From Candidatus Kaiserbacteria bacterium (lineage in GTDB: Bacteria; Patescibacteria; Paceibacteria; UBA9973; UBA2103), in NCBI GenBank assembly GCA_016182485.1, contig JACPGH010000002.1, positions 1-64,000 of the forward strand: a DNA stretch of 64,000 nucleotides, written 5' to 3'. The notes beneath the pieces were generated by a model. It made no database searches, had not been told where the DNA came from, and saw nothing but the letters and a program-made list of their open reading frames with translations. Below, one piece after another: positions 41,688-51,117 of this stretch (positions are counted from its first letter, which is position 1; every line of letters starts with the position of its first letter). Position numbers and translations under genes: made by a program.

Positions 41688-42353
41688 ATGAATGAAACCA
41701 AGAGCAACTATTGTGCGCACTGCGGCGATTTCCACGATCCGGTAAGCGACTACGCCTCGCGGGTTAAAGTGGGCGAGAAAGTACCCGATTTCGAGTTCGA
41801 GGCGTACCACGAGGACAAGATGAAAACGATGAGCCTCTCGGGAATTCGCGGGAAAGGAAGATGGACCGTGCTCGTCTTCTACCCGGCAGACTTCTCGTTC
41901 GTCTGCCCAACCGAGCTCGAGGAGCTCGCGAAACTTTACCCGAAATTCCAGGAGCTCAATGCCGAAATCGTATCGGTATCCTCAGACAGCGTCTACGTGC
42001 ACAAGGCTTGGCATGACGCTTCGGAGGGCATCAGGCAGGTCCAGTTTCCGATGGCCGCGGACCCTTCCGGCAAGATCGCGCACGCCTTCGGCGTGCTAAT
42101 CGAGGGCGGTGAGCCCGAGTTCATGGTGGATGAAGGATTCCCTCTGCGCGGCACGTTCATCATCGATCCTTCCGGCACCTTGCGCGCGATGGAAGTGAAC
42201 GATAATTCTATCGGACGCAAGGGTACGGAGACGCTGCGCAAGCTACAGGCGGCGCAGTACGTGGAGGCGCACAAAGGGCAGGTTTGTCCGGCCTCGTGGG
42301 AGCCGGGCGAAGACACGCTTGAGCCGGGGCTCGGCCTCGTCGGGAAGTTGTAA
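41688..42353 (+). CDS. Peroxiredoxin (AhpC/Prx1-type)
   Basis: This 221-residue thiol peroxidase reduces hydrogen peroxide and organic peroxides. Peroxidatic cysteine lies in FYPADFSFVCPTE and the resolving cysteine in KGQVCPASW, as in typical 2-Cys enzymes. An N-terminal CAHCGDFH adds a CxxC not found in standard AhpC. It probably receives electrons from a thioredoxin, such as the system of trxB at 940-1890. A terminator hairpin follows. Confidence 0.92.
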   Translation: MNETKSNYCAHCGDFHDPVSDYASRVKVGEKVPDFEFEAYHEDKMKTMSLSGIRGKGRWTVLVFYPADFSFVCPTELEELAKLYPKFQELNAEIVSVSSDSVYVHKAWHDASEGIRQVQFPMAADPSGKIAHAFGVLIEGGEPEFMVDEGFPLRGTFIIDPSGTLRAMEVNDNSIGRKGTETLRKLQAAQYVEAHKGQVCPASWEPGEDTLEPGLGLVGKL

Positions 42354-42362
42354 AAAAGAATT

Positions 42363-42391
42363 CAGGCGTCCCGCGGGGAGCGGGACGCCTG
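42363..42391. terminator. Bidirectional hairpin after the peroxiredoxin
   Basis: CAGGCGTCCCGC and GCGGGACGCCTG form a 12-bp stem between the peroxiredoxin and the convergent small gene at 42472. Confidence 0.8.
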
Positions 42392-42471
42392 TTCATCGTC
42401 CTCGGCGTCACACCGAATGGTGTTCCGCCTTCCGGGACGGGGGAGGGCGCGAACTGGGCGTCCATGGCGGG

Positions 42472-42681
42472 CTAGAAGACCGGAGCCGAGACGCCGGGCT
42501 CGCGCCATTCGACCCGAGCGTCCCGCACTTCCGCGCCGATGGCCCCGATCTGGGCACGTGCCTCCTTCTGAGCGCCCTGCACCGATGCGCAATCGTTGAT
42601 CGGGATGACGACTTCTCGGCGAAAGGTCACTTCGCCGATCCGACCTCTCACTACCACAACGAACACCGCGACGCACGCCAT
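42472..42681 (-). CDS. Small membrane-anchored protein
   Basis: This 69-residue protein starts MACVAVFVVVVRGRIGEV, a short hydrophobic anchor followed by a mixed soluble part (VIPINDCASVQGAQKEARAQ). An AGGGGG Shine-Dalgarno stands about 6 nt before the ATG. No family is known. It ends toward the hairpin at 42363-42391. It belongs to the Shine-Dalgarno plus hairpin class of small envelope genes. Confidence 0.5.
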   Translation of the reverse strand: MACVAVFVVVVRGRIGEVTFRREVVIPINDCASVQGAQKEARAQIGAIGAEVRDARVEWREPGVSAPVF

Positions 42682-42749
42682 TTCAGGTCCCCCTTTCGAT
42701 CAGCCTGCCGCTACTTTAACACGGATTTAATCTCGCCCGATATATTGCT

Positions 42750-44462
42750 TCACATCCGCGTCTTAAGCATGTCGCGCTTGATATCGTCGAAGGGGTCGAT
42801 TGCTTGTCCCGAGCTTTGTCGAGGGACTTTTTTCCCGGGATTGAAAAGGTTAGTCGGATCAAAAATGTGCTTCGTTCGCTCGAAGAGCCGCATCATCTCC
42901 TCGCCGAATACGAGCGGGAGGTAGGGCGTGCGGATGATTCCGTCGTTGTGCTCGCCGGTCGTCGTGCCGCCCTCCTTCACCACTAGATCGTAGACGCGCG
43001 GCCCGAGCTCGAGGATCACCTGTCGGTTCTCTTCCTTAGAAAGATCCATGAGCGGGATGATATGGAAGTTGCCGTTCCCGACGTGTCCGGCGATCGTGTA
43101 CACGAAGTGCGAGGCGTATTCCTGTACGAGCGCATCGAGTTTCGGCAGGAAATCCGGATAGCTTGCGGGCGGCACGACGAAGTCGTCGATAAAGGGCGCC
43201 GTGTGCAGGTCGTGCACGTTCTTGCGCAGAAGATTGAAGCTCTCGCGCCGCACTATCCAATATTTCTCCGACTCTTTCTCATTCTTTTCTATTTTCGTTT
43301 GCAGATGCAGATCCGCCAATGCTGCCTCGGCCGCCGACGCTTTCGCGTCGGCGGCTTCCAGAGTATCTTCGGCAAATTCCGCCATTAGAAGCAGCTTCGG
43401 CACGCCGCCGGTCGCGACCAGCGCGGCCTCGGGAATGAATTCGATGCCGAGGCGAGCGGCCTTTACGAAGCCCATCTGGGCGAGCATTTGCGGAATGAAT
43501 TTCACCGCGAGCTTGAAGGTGTGGTCGTCATAGGACTCGAACGATTCCGGTTCCTCGGCGAGGATGCGTTTAACGATCTCCGGCAGGGGAGCGAGGTCGT
43601 GCAGGAAGATTACGAGCATCGCGCGGTGCTCTTTCGGCCTGACGAGCGCGAGTTTCGCCTTCGTCCAGAGCGCGAGCGTGCCCTGGGAGCCGCAGATGAG
43701 CTTGGCTAGATTGAACGCGCCGGTTTGCGCGTCGCGAATGCTCCAGAGCGCGTAGCCGGCGGAGTTTTTCGAGACTTTCGGCCGGTGCGCTGCGATCAGC
43801 GCCGCATTTTCAGAGAGAAGCGCGTCCATTTCTCGATAAATTTCGCCCTCGAGCGTCTGCAGTTTCTTTTTCTCCTCGACTTCGCCCGGAGTGAGCGATT
43901 TAAAAGTGGCTAACGAGCCGTCGGAGAGGACGACGTCGAGCTCTTCGACATATTTCTCTGTTTTGCCGTATTTAAGAGTGCGCTCTCCGCCGGAATTGTT
44001 CGCCACGATGCCGCCCATCGCGCACAGCTCGCGGCTCGCGGGATAAGAAGGGAGGAGAAGTCCTTTTTCGAGCGTGGCCTTCTCAAAGTCGCGATAGAGC
44101 ACGCCTGGTTCGGTGACGGCGAAGCCACCTATACCTCGCTGCGGCTCGGTATCTTCGCTGTGCTCGACCTCTCCGATGTGGTTCAGGTGTTCAAGGGAAA
44201 CTACGACGCTCCGCGTGAGCGGGCCGCCGGACATGTCAGTGCCGGCGGCCCGTGCTGTGAGCGAAACGTCAGGCCGTTCACCCTGAGCTTGTCGAAGGGC
44301 CTTCACGAGCGCGCTCACATCCTCCGCGTCTTTCGGGTACGCGACCAGCTCCGGCCTCCGTTCGAAAAGAGAAGTATCCCGCGAGAATTTCGTGAGCGTC
44401 TCCGCATCATCCGCCACTTCTCCCCGAATCGCCGCCCCCAAGATATTTTTTAAATTTGCCAT
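42750..44462 (-). CDS. FAD-linked oxidase (GlcD/D-lactate dehydrogenase-like)
   Basis: This 570-residue flavoenzyme has an FAD-binding type 4 (PCMH) domain in the first half, with AAGTDMSGGPL and GGIVANNSGGERTLKYGKTEKY, and an FAD-oxidase C domain in the second, with IAGHVGNGNFHII and GEHNDGIIRTPYLP. It resembles glycolate or D-lactate dehydrogenases that feed electrons to a membrane acceptor. No GlcE/GlcF-type or Fe-S subunit is adjacent. Repeat-type inserts RQAQGER (44279-44301) and RQSSGQA (42806-42827) are in frame. A TATACT -10 box ends 7 nt before the ATG at 44462. Confidence 0.8.
   Translation of the reverse strand: MANLKNILGAAIRGEVADDAETLTKFSRDTSLFERRPELVAYPKDAEDVSALVKALRQAQGERPDVSLTARAAGTDMSGGPLTRSVVVSLEHLNHIGEVEHSEDTEPQRGIGGFAVTEPGVLYRDFEKATLEKGLLLPSYPASRELCAMGGIVANNSGGERTLKYGKTEKYVEELDVVLSDGSLATFKSLTPGEVEEKKKLQTLEGEIYREMDALLSENAALIAAHRPKVSKNSAGYALWSIRDAQTGAFNLAKLICGSQGTLALWTKAKLALVRPKEHRAMLVIFLHDLAPLPEIVKRILAEEPESFESYDDHTFKLAVKFIPQMLAQMGFVKAARLGIEFIPEAALVATGGVPKLLLMAEFAEDTLEAADAKASAAEAALADLHLQTKIEKNEKESEKYWIVRRESFNLLRKNVHDLHTAPFIDDFVVPPASYPDFLPKLDALVQEYASHFVYTIAGHVGNGNFHIIPLMDLSKEENRQVILELGPRVYDLVVKEGGTTTGEHNDGIIRTPYLPLVFGEEMMRLFERTKHIFDPTNLFNPGKKVPRQSSGQAIDPFDDIKRDMLKTRM
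42806..42827. repeat. In-frame repeat insert near the FAD-oxidase C-terminus
   Basis: GTCCCGAGCTTTGTCGAGGGAC, an imperfect dyad, codes RQSSGQA. Relatives occur at 44279-44301, 60821-60842 and 62108-62152. Confidence 0.7.
44279..44301. repeat. In-frame repeat insert near the FAD-oxidase N-terminus
   Basis: CACCCTGAGCTTGTCGAAGG-type sequence codes RQAQGE between conserved blocks. Confidence 0.7.
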
Positions 44463-44469
44463 TGTGCAC

Positions 44470-44475
44470 AGTATA
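44470..44475 (-). promoter_or_regulatory. -10 box of FAD oxidase, leaderless
   Basis: TATACT on the reverse strand ends 7 nt before the ATG at 44462. Confidence 0.5.
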
Positions 44476-44565
44476 ACCTTTCCACGCATATGCACACTTC
44501 ATGAAGTGCTAGCCCCCGCTTAAAACACGGCGGGAAATGGGCCTCCTAAAGCGTCGGGAAAATAC

Positions 44566-45138
44566 CTAAAAAGTCTCTAGAGCAAGCCTCGCGCCGACGA
44601 CAAACGAAAACTCCTTTTTGGCTTCGGCTTCTTCTTTAAGTTGTGAAAGCAGCGACGAGCGCAGGGGTTCGTTAGTACGAAAACACTTATCTATGGCCTT
44701 TTGTATGCGATTTAGCAGCTCCTGTCGGCGCTCTAAAAGTTCGGTCCGATTGAGCTCAATGTCGATAATTGTTAGTTCACCCCTCTCACTACCACCCCTC
44801 TGGAAGATATATGCCCCTGAAGCCACTACAGAATCATTCGGATCTTCCGAGTAAGGGTTAATATACGGCATTCTATCCTCGTACTTGGTCCCTTTGGCGT
44901 TATTGCATCGCTGGCAGACGAAACCGAGATTATTCCACTCGAACTCGAGTTCAGGATATCTACCCTTAGGCTGGATGTGCTCGACATCGCCAAATGATGT
45001 ATCTCTGACGTAGGCTTCGCAGTACATACATTTACCACTGGAGGCATCGATTAAAGCCGCCTTGTTATCTGCGTGCTTATAATCGCCAGCCGTAAGTCGG
45101 TCAGGTCTTGGACAGGTCGGGCGATGCAGTCTGATCAT
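44566..45138 (-). CDS. ptuB: HNH endonuclease (Septu PtuB-like)
   Basis: This 190-residue protein is an HNH nuclease. Cys-37 and Cys-40 (GKCMYC) pair with Cys-75 and Cys-78 (FVCQRCNNAKG) around zinc, and the catalytic His-54 stands in DVEHIQPKGR. An Asn-70 completes the bba-metal motif. The C-terminal half is helical. It overlaps the upstream ATPase gene by 4 nt (ATGA), and an SMC/ABC-like ATPase next to an HNH nuclease is the Septu plan, in which PtuA controls a PtuB nuclease during phage attack. It is the last gene of the island. Confidence 0.8.
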   Translation of the reverse strand: MIRLHRPTCPRPDRLTAGDYKHADNKAALIDASSGKCMYCEAYVRDTSFGDVEHIQPKGRYPELEFEWNNLGFVCQRCNNAKGTKYEDRMPYINPYSEDPNDSVVASGAYIFQRGGSERGELTIIDIELNRTELLERRQELLNRIQKAIDKCFRTNEPLRSSLLSQLKEEAEAKKEFSFVVGARLALETF

Positions 45139-46361
45139 TGCGCTTTATCTTCAGCCAGACGATAAATCGCTTCCGGCATCAATCTTTCGAGGCCTATCTC
45201 TTTCAATTTGTCGCGCATCCGCAGGAGATCTTCTTTGGTAAGGTCCTTCTTCTCAGTATATTCTTTAGTGATTCGTGCCAGATCCTCTTCTGCCCAGATT
45301 GGCATCGTAAAGCTGACACCGAGCACTTCATCCAAAACCTCTGTTGCGGTTCTTGGTTTATCAACCAAGTCAAGCACTTCAGAGTAAACTTTTCCCTCCT
45401 TATACCTGAGTGCTACCACGGTAGAATCACGCACTGATGTCACAATAAGGGGACTGTGGGTACTTATGACAAATGATGCCTTCGGGAAGGCTTTCAAAAG
45501 ATCTGAGAGTATCCTCCTCTGCATAGTCGGGTGTAGATGATTTTCCACCTCGTCAATTACGACAACGAAATTATCACGCTTATCGGTTGAGAACATATGT
45601 ATTTGCCAAGCCAAGTCAATCATCGTGCTGATTCCACCTGATGCCGCATCAAGAAGGAACTCTCCACTGTCGCAGCAAAACACTATTTCTTGATCCCGGA
45701 TCTCAAGTTTTCTAAAACCAAGACTTTTTGGCAGAACTACCTTAAGTACATTTTCAAAATCACGAAAATGCTGTAATAAATCCTCTCGTCCCGGCATAAC
45801 TGGGTTCCCATAACCAAAGATATTCCAAGAAACCAGAATCTCTTTCATATGGTAGCTCGATGGAGCACCGCCGCCACCTGAGTAACGATTGCGTACGCTC
45901 TCTGATATCCTCAAAAAAGCGTCCTCCTTACTAAAGGTTTGGCGCAGCGGCAGGCTGCCCAGCTGCTGATAATTGAATGTCGACCTGTGCGAGGGGATAA
46001 AGAATCCCTCCACATTTTGCTGCCCCCTTATAGTCAGAGTGTATTGTGCTTGCCCAACCAATGGTGCGTGAAGCACAGCTTTTACATCATCGTCATAGAT
46101 AATTTCGCCAACATCGTCGCTTGATTTATCCAAGAGGCCCGAAAACCATTCGAGTGTGGAAGTAAGCAGATTCTTTCTAGGAACAGCAAGGCTCATAGAA
46201 GACCAACCGAAGTGAGAAGCCAAAATGCTCTTGAGAATTGTGGTTTTCCCACTACCGTTGGCACCGGTAATGATAGTCATCCGCCGATGAAAAGGGATTT
46301 CAATATTCCCAAACTGTTGCCACCCTGTGATTTTCAGTTTCTTAAACATATGTTCAATCAT
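45135..46361 (-). CDS. ptuA: ABC/SMC-like ATPase (Septu PtuA-like)
   Basis: This 408-residue ATPase has a P-loop GANGSGKTT (residues 33-41), a signature region AASGGISTMIDL, a Walker B VVVIDEVENHLHP and the switch-like STHSPLIVTS. Such proteins bind ATP and DNA or partner nucleases. It lacks the long coiled coil of true SMC and the TOPRIM domain of OLD nucleases. Its pairing with an HNH gene, with overlapping stop and start, supports a Septu PtuA. An internal ATG at 46349 is an alternative start. No reverse transcriptase gene is near, so it is not a retron. Confidence 0.8.
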   Translation of the reverse strand: MIEHMFKKLKITGWQQFGNIEIPFHRRMTIITGANGSGKTTILKSILASHFGWSSMSLAVPRKNLLTSTLEWFSGLLDKSSDDVGEIIYDDDVKAVLHAPLVGQAQYTLTIRGQQNVEGFFIPSHRSTFNYQQLGSLPLRQTFSKEDAFLRISESVRNRYSGGGGAPSSYHMKEILVSWNIFGYGNPVMPGREDLLQHFRDFENVLKVVLPKSLGFRKLEIRDQEIVFCCDSGEFLLDAASGGISTMIDLAWQIHMFSTDKRDNFVVVIDEVENHLHPTMQRRILSDLLKAFPKASFVISTHSPLIVTSVRDSTVVALRYKEGKVYSEVLDLVDKPRTATEVLDEVLGVSFTMPIWAEEDLARITKEYTEKKDLTKEDLLRMRDKLKEIGLERLMPEAIYRLAEDKAQ

Positions 46362-46427
46362 TGTAACGCTTTTTAAGAATCCAGTACGCCTTATTTTCTA
46401 TCGGTTGGAGTTTGTTTGTCATACAGA

Positions 46428-47981
46428 TTACGACACCCATTCCTCTCTTATTCTCCAATCAGTCCTTGGAAACATACTGAGATTAGAAGCCACCATTGTG
46501 CTACGCGGGTCGTCGAACGAGATCGTGACTGAAAACGATCCGTCAGCGTTACGTTTCGGTCGTGCAGAGGAGGCCTTGCTGTACATTTGATACTTTAATC
46601 GTAATTCGACACCATCGTCTTTCTTTTTGAACTTGTTCATTAGAACATCTATCTCATCAAGTGCAGCTCGAATTGTCTCTGGTTTGTTATCACCTAAGTA
46701 GTAGGTACCATCATAAAGTGCTGCAGAACCACTTTGATTTTCGATTTTTTCAATCTCCAAGTACTTATTTTTTGACCAAAATGAACGTGAATATTTTTCT
46801 CCGTTAAATAGTGGCGTATTACTTTTGATAACAAACTCGATTGCTCTATGGCCAGTTGCGTAGATGTAAAACAGACAGCCCTGAACTTCTTTGTCGAGTG
46901 TTGCTTGTTGCGCCTTGTGTTGAAGAGCAGAACTATTTCTCCTGAAGAGTATAGGAAACCAATAACCGATCCGGTTATATCTAGTTCCTCCTTGATCAAA
47001 CGGTTTTCCATCAACTTTCCATTCGGTAGCAGCTTCATACGCAGCTAAATCACCGACATTCATTACCACGCCTTCTTCCTCCACCATAATATTTAGTCCC
47101 ATTGTCCCCTCGTATTTCTTTCGCTCGAACATCGCATAATTTCCATTCGGGAAATGCATTTTGAATCCAGTAAGACCCTCATCCGGAGTTGACAGGAACT
47201 CAAGGACTTCGAGGTCACGCATTATTCTGTATTTAGAGCCACTAGCTAGTCCCTTTCGTACTTGCTTATAAGTTATGAAGAACGCTGAATAAAAAGCGAA
47301 GCACCGAGAAAGCATATCTGACAACTTCTCAAGACTGATTGATCTGGCACCAATATCCGCACCTTCAATGATACGGAACTCTTCATCAGAGATCGTGTAG
47401 TCGGAATGATAAAAGGCATTTCTTACTTCATTGTTGAAGAATCCGTCAATGATCTCCCCGATTCGTTCCTCGCCCGACGCAGCCGCCAATTCTTTTATGT
47501 AGCTGATCTTTTGTCTTGGATATGGCAAATGTCGTCTTGGGAAAAGGCCTTCGGTTTTCCGTTCGACTGTAACCAAATGATCAAAAGGATACATTTTGTA
47601 TGGTTGGTCCATACAACATCGCAGTAAGTTTGTTATGACTTCATATGGAGCTGACATTTCGGTTGAATGGCAGTAGAGAAATAGCGCCATTCTTAGCGCC
47701 CTCTTCTCTTGTCCTTTTCCCATTTTCCGCATCATTTTGCTGAAGTCCATTGCGGTATCTTCTGCTTCTACGAACGCATCCCAATGTCCGTCGGTGATTC
47801 CTTCTACACGAAGGATTGTGTAGAGATACGTAAAGCCATTTGTATCGCCAGCACGACTGAACAAATGATTGAAATATTCGAGATATTCATCTGTATATTT
47901 AGAGAGTAGGGTCGTGTCTCGTGCGCGCAACCATTTGCGAATCTTCTTTGTGGGCCAAGTCGCGATGTCTCTCATTTCCAT
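46428..47981 (-). CDS. Unrecognised island protein with HEPN-like R-X4-H motif
   Basis: This 517-residue protein has no family I can name. The N-terminal half is mostly helical. Arg-187 to His-192 reads RNAFYH in FFNNEVRNAFYHSDY, the pattern of HEPN ribonucleases and of some abortive-infection proteins. The C-terminal half (after about 270) is beta-rich (GFKMHFPNGNYAMF, RYNRIGYWFPILF). A GTG at 48008 overlaps hsdS and is an alternative start. It lies between hsdS and ptuA in an A/T-richer stretch, in line with an island gene, perhaps an RNase effector. The start and function are uncertain. Confidence 0.6.
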   Translation of the reverse strand: MEMRDIATWPTKKIRKWLRARDTTLLSKYTDEYLEYFNHLFSRAGDTNGFTYLYTILRVEGITDGHWDAFVEAEDTAMDFSKMMRKMGKGQEKRALRMALFLYCHSTEMSAPYEVITNLLRCCMDQPYKMYPFDHLVTVERKTEGLFPRRHLPYPRQKISYIKELAAASGEERIGEIIDGFFNNEVRNAFYHSDYTISDEEFRIIEGADIGARSISLEKLSDMLSRCFAFYSAFFITYKQVRKGLASGSKYRIMRDLEVLEFLSTPDEGLTGFKMHFPNGNYAMFERKKYEGTMGLNIMVEEEGVVMNVGDLAAYEAATEWKVDGKPFDQGGTRYNRIGYWFPILFRRNSSALQHKAQQATLDKEVQGCLFYIYATGHRAIEFVIKSNTPLFNGEKYSRSFWSKNKYLEIEKIENQSGSAALYDGTYYLGDNKPETIRAALDEIDVLMNKFKKKDDGVELRLKYQMYSKASSARPKRNADGSFSVTISFDDPRSTMVASNLSMFPRTDWRIREEWVS

Positions 47982-47983
47982 AG

Positions 47984-49549
47984 CTAAGCCATTATTTTCT
48001 GCAAGCACTGAATGTTTTCTCGCATTTCTTGGACTTTCTCCACTATCCGTTTCTGCTCAGCGAGAGGAGGGAGCGGCATCGGAATTGGGTAAACACTTAT
48101 TCCTGAAATGACCGGTTGCGCGGAGCCTCGATGGGAGGATCTTAGATTTAAATAATTCAGAACGAGCAAAAAGAACTCCTTATCTAAAAAGTTTTCTGGA
48201 TAACTAACTATAAATGCATTGTCAGTTACCCACGCGTCAGATTCTGTAATATAAGCAGTGCCGCAAAGAGCGCCCACACGCCCTATAACAATCGTTCCCC
48301 TTGCTGCGTTAGAGGATGAGTGACGACCTGCTATGCCATTCCCTCCATAGACGAGATATGGTCCTTCAATGGCCTCGCTAACTTTCAGGGAATCGCCTGA
48401 GGATATGTTCATAACATCTCCAAGGCGAACCCACCTCCACGAAGCTGGGATATTAAATGGCGTGTCTGATGCACTAACAGGAGGAAGAAGTTTTGTTGTT
48501 TTGCGTTTCCGACCGGTGCTTAAGGTCTTTAAGCGCTCTTCTCGAATCTTAAGTAGTAGCTCCTCAGCTGTACCTTCCTTGGCATTTTGCAGGACCAGCT
48601 TGCCAGACACAGCAAGTGTGAGAACTGCGTTCTCGAGTTCTTTGATATCCGATGGTGATTTTACCAACTCAAATAGATACTGAAGAGGCAGTTTACTGTT
48701 GCCATCCCTGAGATCTCTCATCGCACTTCGTGTAAGACGTGTACGTACTGCGTCTCGTTCTTTCTTTTTCGCCTCTAGCTCGTCAAGGCTGCGCATTACG
48801 TCCTTGATCTTATCCACCATTCGATCCTGCTCACCAGAAGGCGGTAGAGGTATCTCAATCAGAGGCAATGTGTCGCCATTAAGCGTACGCCCCTTAATGG
48901 CATTCGACGTTCTTCCGGTTAAATCTAGCGCCGGTAATATATGAAATAAATAGTCTCGTAGAGTTTGGTCAGGACTTATGAACGCTGCAATCGCCTCGTT
49001 ATGACACGCGTCCATCTCTAAAATAGACATCTTACCGATGGTCAGCTTAAAACTAAAAAGCAGGGACCCCAGCGGGGCTTTATAACCACGGAATACTTCC
49101 TCCAAAGCAAGTTCGTTAATGGATTCTTTCGTGGAGTGAATTGTGCTGCCATTTATCAAGTCGGAAATGGAAACCCAAGGAGTGTCTGCGGCTGACCAAT
49201 ACTTGGATTCAACGCGCGGCGGTGTTTTCCCCACGCGAAACTCGACGATGTCACCAAGTCGAACCCATTTCCAAGAAACCGGGACCTCAAATGGTACCTC
49301 TGTCTGATCGACAGGTAATAAAGATTCTTTTCTGCGTCTTCGACCATTCTCGGCAACACCCCGCTGCAATCGTTCACTCTGAATCTTCGCATAGAGCTCT
49401 TCTCCCGTGCCTTCCTTCGGGTCGTGCGGAACTAGCCGTCCAGAGACGGCAAGGGTGAGGACTGCTTTACGAAGACGCTCTATGCCGTCAGGCAACTCTA
49501 GAAAGTCATCTAGGTTTGCGACGATTGTACGTACATCATTTAGTTCCAT
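47984..49549 (-). CDS. hsdS: Type I restriction-modification specificity subunit
   Basis: This 521-residue DNA-recognition subunit has two target-recognition domains, each opening with a W-K/R-W motif (VSWKWVRLGDIVEFRVGKTP and ASWRWVRLGDVMNISSG), separated by a conserved helical spacer with DELEAKKKERDAVR. The two half-domains are similar in layout, as normal. Its start at 49549 overlaps hsdM by 14 nt. The 5' part of the longer open frame reads through hsdM antisense and is not coding. It sets the methylation and cutting site for the hsdMR enzyme. Confidence 0.9.
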   Translation of the reverse strand: MELNDVRTIVANLDDFLELPDGIERLRKAVLTLAVSGRLVPHDPKEGTGEELYAKIQSERLQRGVAENGRRRRKESLLPVDQTEVPFEVPVSWKWVRLGDIVEFRVGKTPPRVESKYWSAADTPWVSISDLINGSTIHSTKESINELALEEVFRGYKAPLGSLLFSFKLTIGKMSILEMDACHNEAIAAFISPDQTLRDYLFHILPALDLTGRTSNAIKGRTLNGDTLPLIEIPLPPSGEQDRMVDKIKDVMRSLDELEAKKKERDAVRTRLTRSAMRDLRDGNSKLPLQYLFELVKSPSDIKELENAVLTLAVSGKLVLQNAKEGTAEELLLKIREERLKTLSTGRKRKTTKLLPPVSASDTPFNIPASWRWVRLGDVMNISSGDSLKVSEAIEGPYLVYGGNGIAGRHSSSNAARGTIVIGRVGALCGTAYITESDAWVTDNAFIVSYPENFLDKEFFLLVLNYLNLRSSHRGSAQPVISGISVYPIPMPLPPLAEQKRIVEKVQEMRENIQCLQKIMA

Positions 49550-50981
49550 TGTGCGAGAGGGCGCCCTCCAAAAGCGCTCTGATTTTATCCAGTGCTTTCT
49601 TGGTTTCCTCCTGCTTGGTGCGATAGGTAGCAAGAAGCTCTTCAGGGGATTCGACCAATTCCTTCGGGGCACGAGGATTTTTAATATCAAGGTTGTAGTT
49701 CCTTGCCCGGATCTCGTCGATGGATACTTTCCACGCCTGTCCGTTTTCTTCGCGATTGTTCCACCACACCTTTTCCGGCGCGAACTCATCAACGCTCATA
49801 GGATTCGTCATCGAGTAAGCCTTCTGTCCTTTCGGCAGCGGATGCTCGTAGTACCAGATCTCTTTGGTCGGCTCGCCCTTGGTAAAGAAGAGGAGATTCG
49901 TGGCTATACTGGTGTAAGGAGCGAAAACGCTCTTGGGTAAGCGTACGATGGTATGCAAATTACACTCCTCGAGGAGCATCTTCTTGAGTGCGGTTTTCAT
50001 TCCTTCGCCAAAGAGAGTGCCGTCGGGTAGAACAACGCCGCAGCGGCCGTACTTCTTGAGCAATCGTACGATAAGCACGAGAAAGAGATCTGCTGTCTCT
50101 CGCGTTTGAAACTCGGTCGGGAAGTTCTTCTCGACGCCCGGCTCCTCTGTGCCGCCGAAGGGAGGATTGGTAACTATGCAGTCGATGCGGTCAGCGTCTG
50201 TATAGTCGCGCAGCGGCTTCTCGAGCATATTGCCGCGGCGCATTGTGACTGGCTCCTCAATGCCGTGGAGCATCATATTCGTGATGAGGAGCATATACGG
50301 GAGCGGCTTCTTCTCCACGCCGTGAATGCTTTGCTGGATTTTCGCTTCGTCTTTGACGGTCTTTACTTGTTTACGGAGGTGCTCAAGCGAGTTTACGAGG
50401 AATCCGCCGGTGCCGGCTGCCGGGTCAAACACCGATTCGCCAACCTTCGGGTCAATCATCTCAACAATGAATTGGGTAACGGCGCGAGGCGTATATAGCT
50501 CGCCGTAGTTCTTTGCGCTCTGAAGGCTCTTAAGAAGACGCTCATAGACCTCGTTGAAAGCGTGCCGATCCTTTGAGGTATTGAAGTCGATCTCGTTCAC
50601 CTTGTTGATGACTTGCTTCAGTAGCGTTCCCTTGCGCATAAAGTTGTTCACGTCTTGGAACGCCATACGCGTAAGCTCTGTACGCTGATTACCATTAGTC
50701 GGTAGTGCACGCAGAGCAGGAATTAGGTCTCCGTTTACGAAAGCAACCAACTGCTCACCGGTCAGCCCATCAAGCGGAGCGGCCCACGTGCGCCACTGAT
50801 ACTCTTTCGGCAGTGTTGGTGTATATTTTTCCTTCCGTATCTCCAGAGCCCTATCTTCGTCGTCAAGGATCTTCAAATAGATGAGCCAAACGAGTTGCGA
50901 GAGGCGTTGCGCATCTCCGTCTACGCCGATGTCTTGGCGCATTATGTCCTGTATGGCTTTGATGGTAGCGGGGGTGAACAT
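49536..50981 (-). CDS. hsdM: Type I restriction-modification methylase
   Basis: This 481-residue N6-adenine methyltransferase has an HsdM N-terminal helical domain, a SAM motif in VFDPAAGTGGFLVNS, and the catalytic NPPFGG in DCIVTNPPFGG. It acts with HsdS to modify the host sequence. It overlaps hsdS by 14 nt and lies 136 bp downstream of hsdR. Length and motifs are normal. Confidence 0.95.
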   Translation of the reverse strand: MFTPATIKAIQDIMRQDIGVDGDAQRLSQLVWLIYLKILDDEDRALEIRKEKYTPTLPKEYQWRTWAAPLDGLTGEQLVAFVNGDLIPALRALPTNGNQRTELTRMAFQDVNNFMRKGTLLKQVINKVNEIDFNTSKDRHAFNEVYERLLKSLQSAKNYGELYTPRAVTQFIVEMIDPKVGESVFDPAAGTGGFLVNSLEHLRKQVKTVKDEAKIQQSIHGVEKKPLPYMLLITNMMLHGIEEPVTMRRGNMLEKPLRDYTDADRIDCIVTNPPFGGTEEPGVEKNFPTEFQTRETADLFLVLIVRLLKKYGRCGVVLPDGTLFGEGMKTALKKMLLEECNLHTIVRLPKSVFAPYTSIATNLLFFTKGEPTKEIWYYEHPLPKGQKAYSMTNPMSVDEFAPEKVWWNNREENGQAWKVSIDEIRARNYNLDIKNPRAPKELVESPEELLATYRTKQEETKKALDKIRALLEGALSHNGTK

Positions 50982-51117
50982 ACGTTAGACGATATAGACA
51001 TTATCGAGGAGTTCATCCAGCATCCGGAGATATTCATCCTTACCGCCAAAAAGAGAGACGAGTTCGTAATCCGTACCGAGAGAACGAATCGGCTCGAGAG
51101 TAAGAACACGTACGCTT

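Noticed and set aside
44221..44251. GC palindrome in the FAD oxidase as another repeat insert
   Set aside because: It codes for the conserved GTDMSGG flavin motif, so the symmetry is probably chance.
44566..46361. ptuA/ptuB pair as a retron effector
   Set aside because: No reverse transcriptase gene or retron RNA-like region is adjacent.
49550..49792. Longer hsdS start at 49792
   Set aside because: This stretch is antisense-like reading of the hsdM 3' end in another frame. The specificity subunit starts at 49549.
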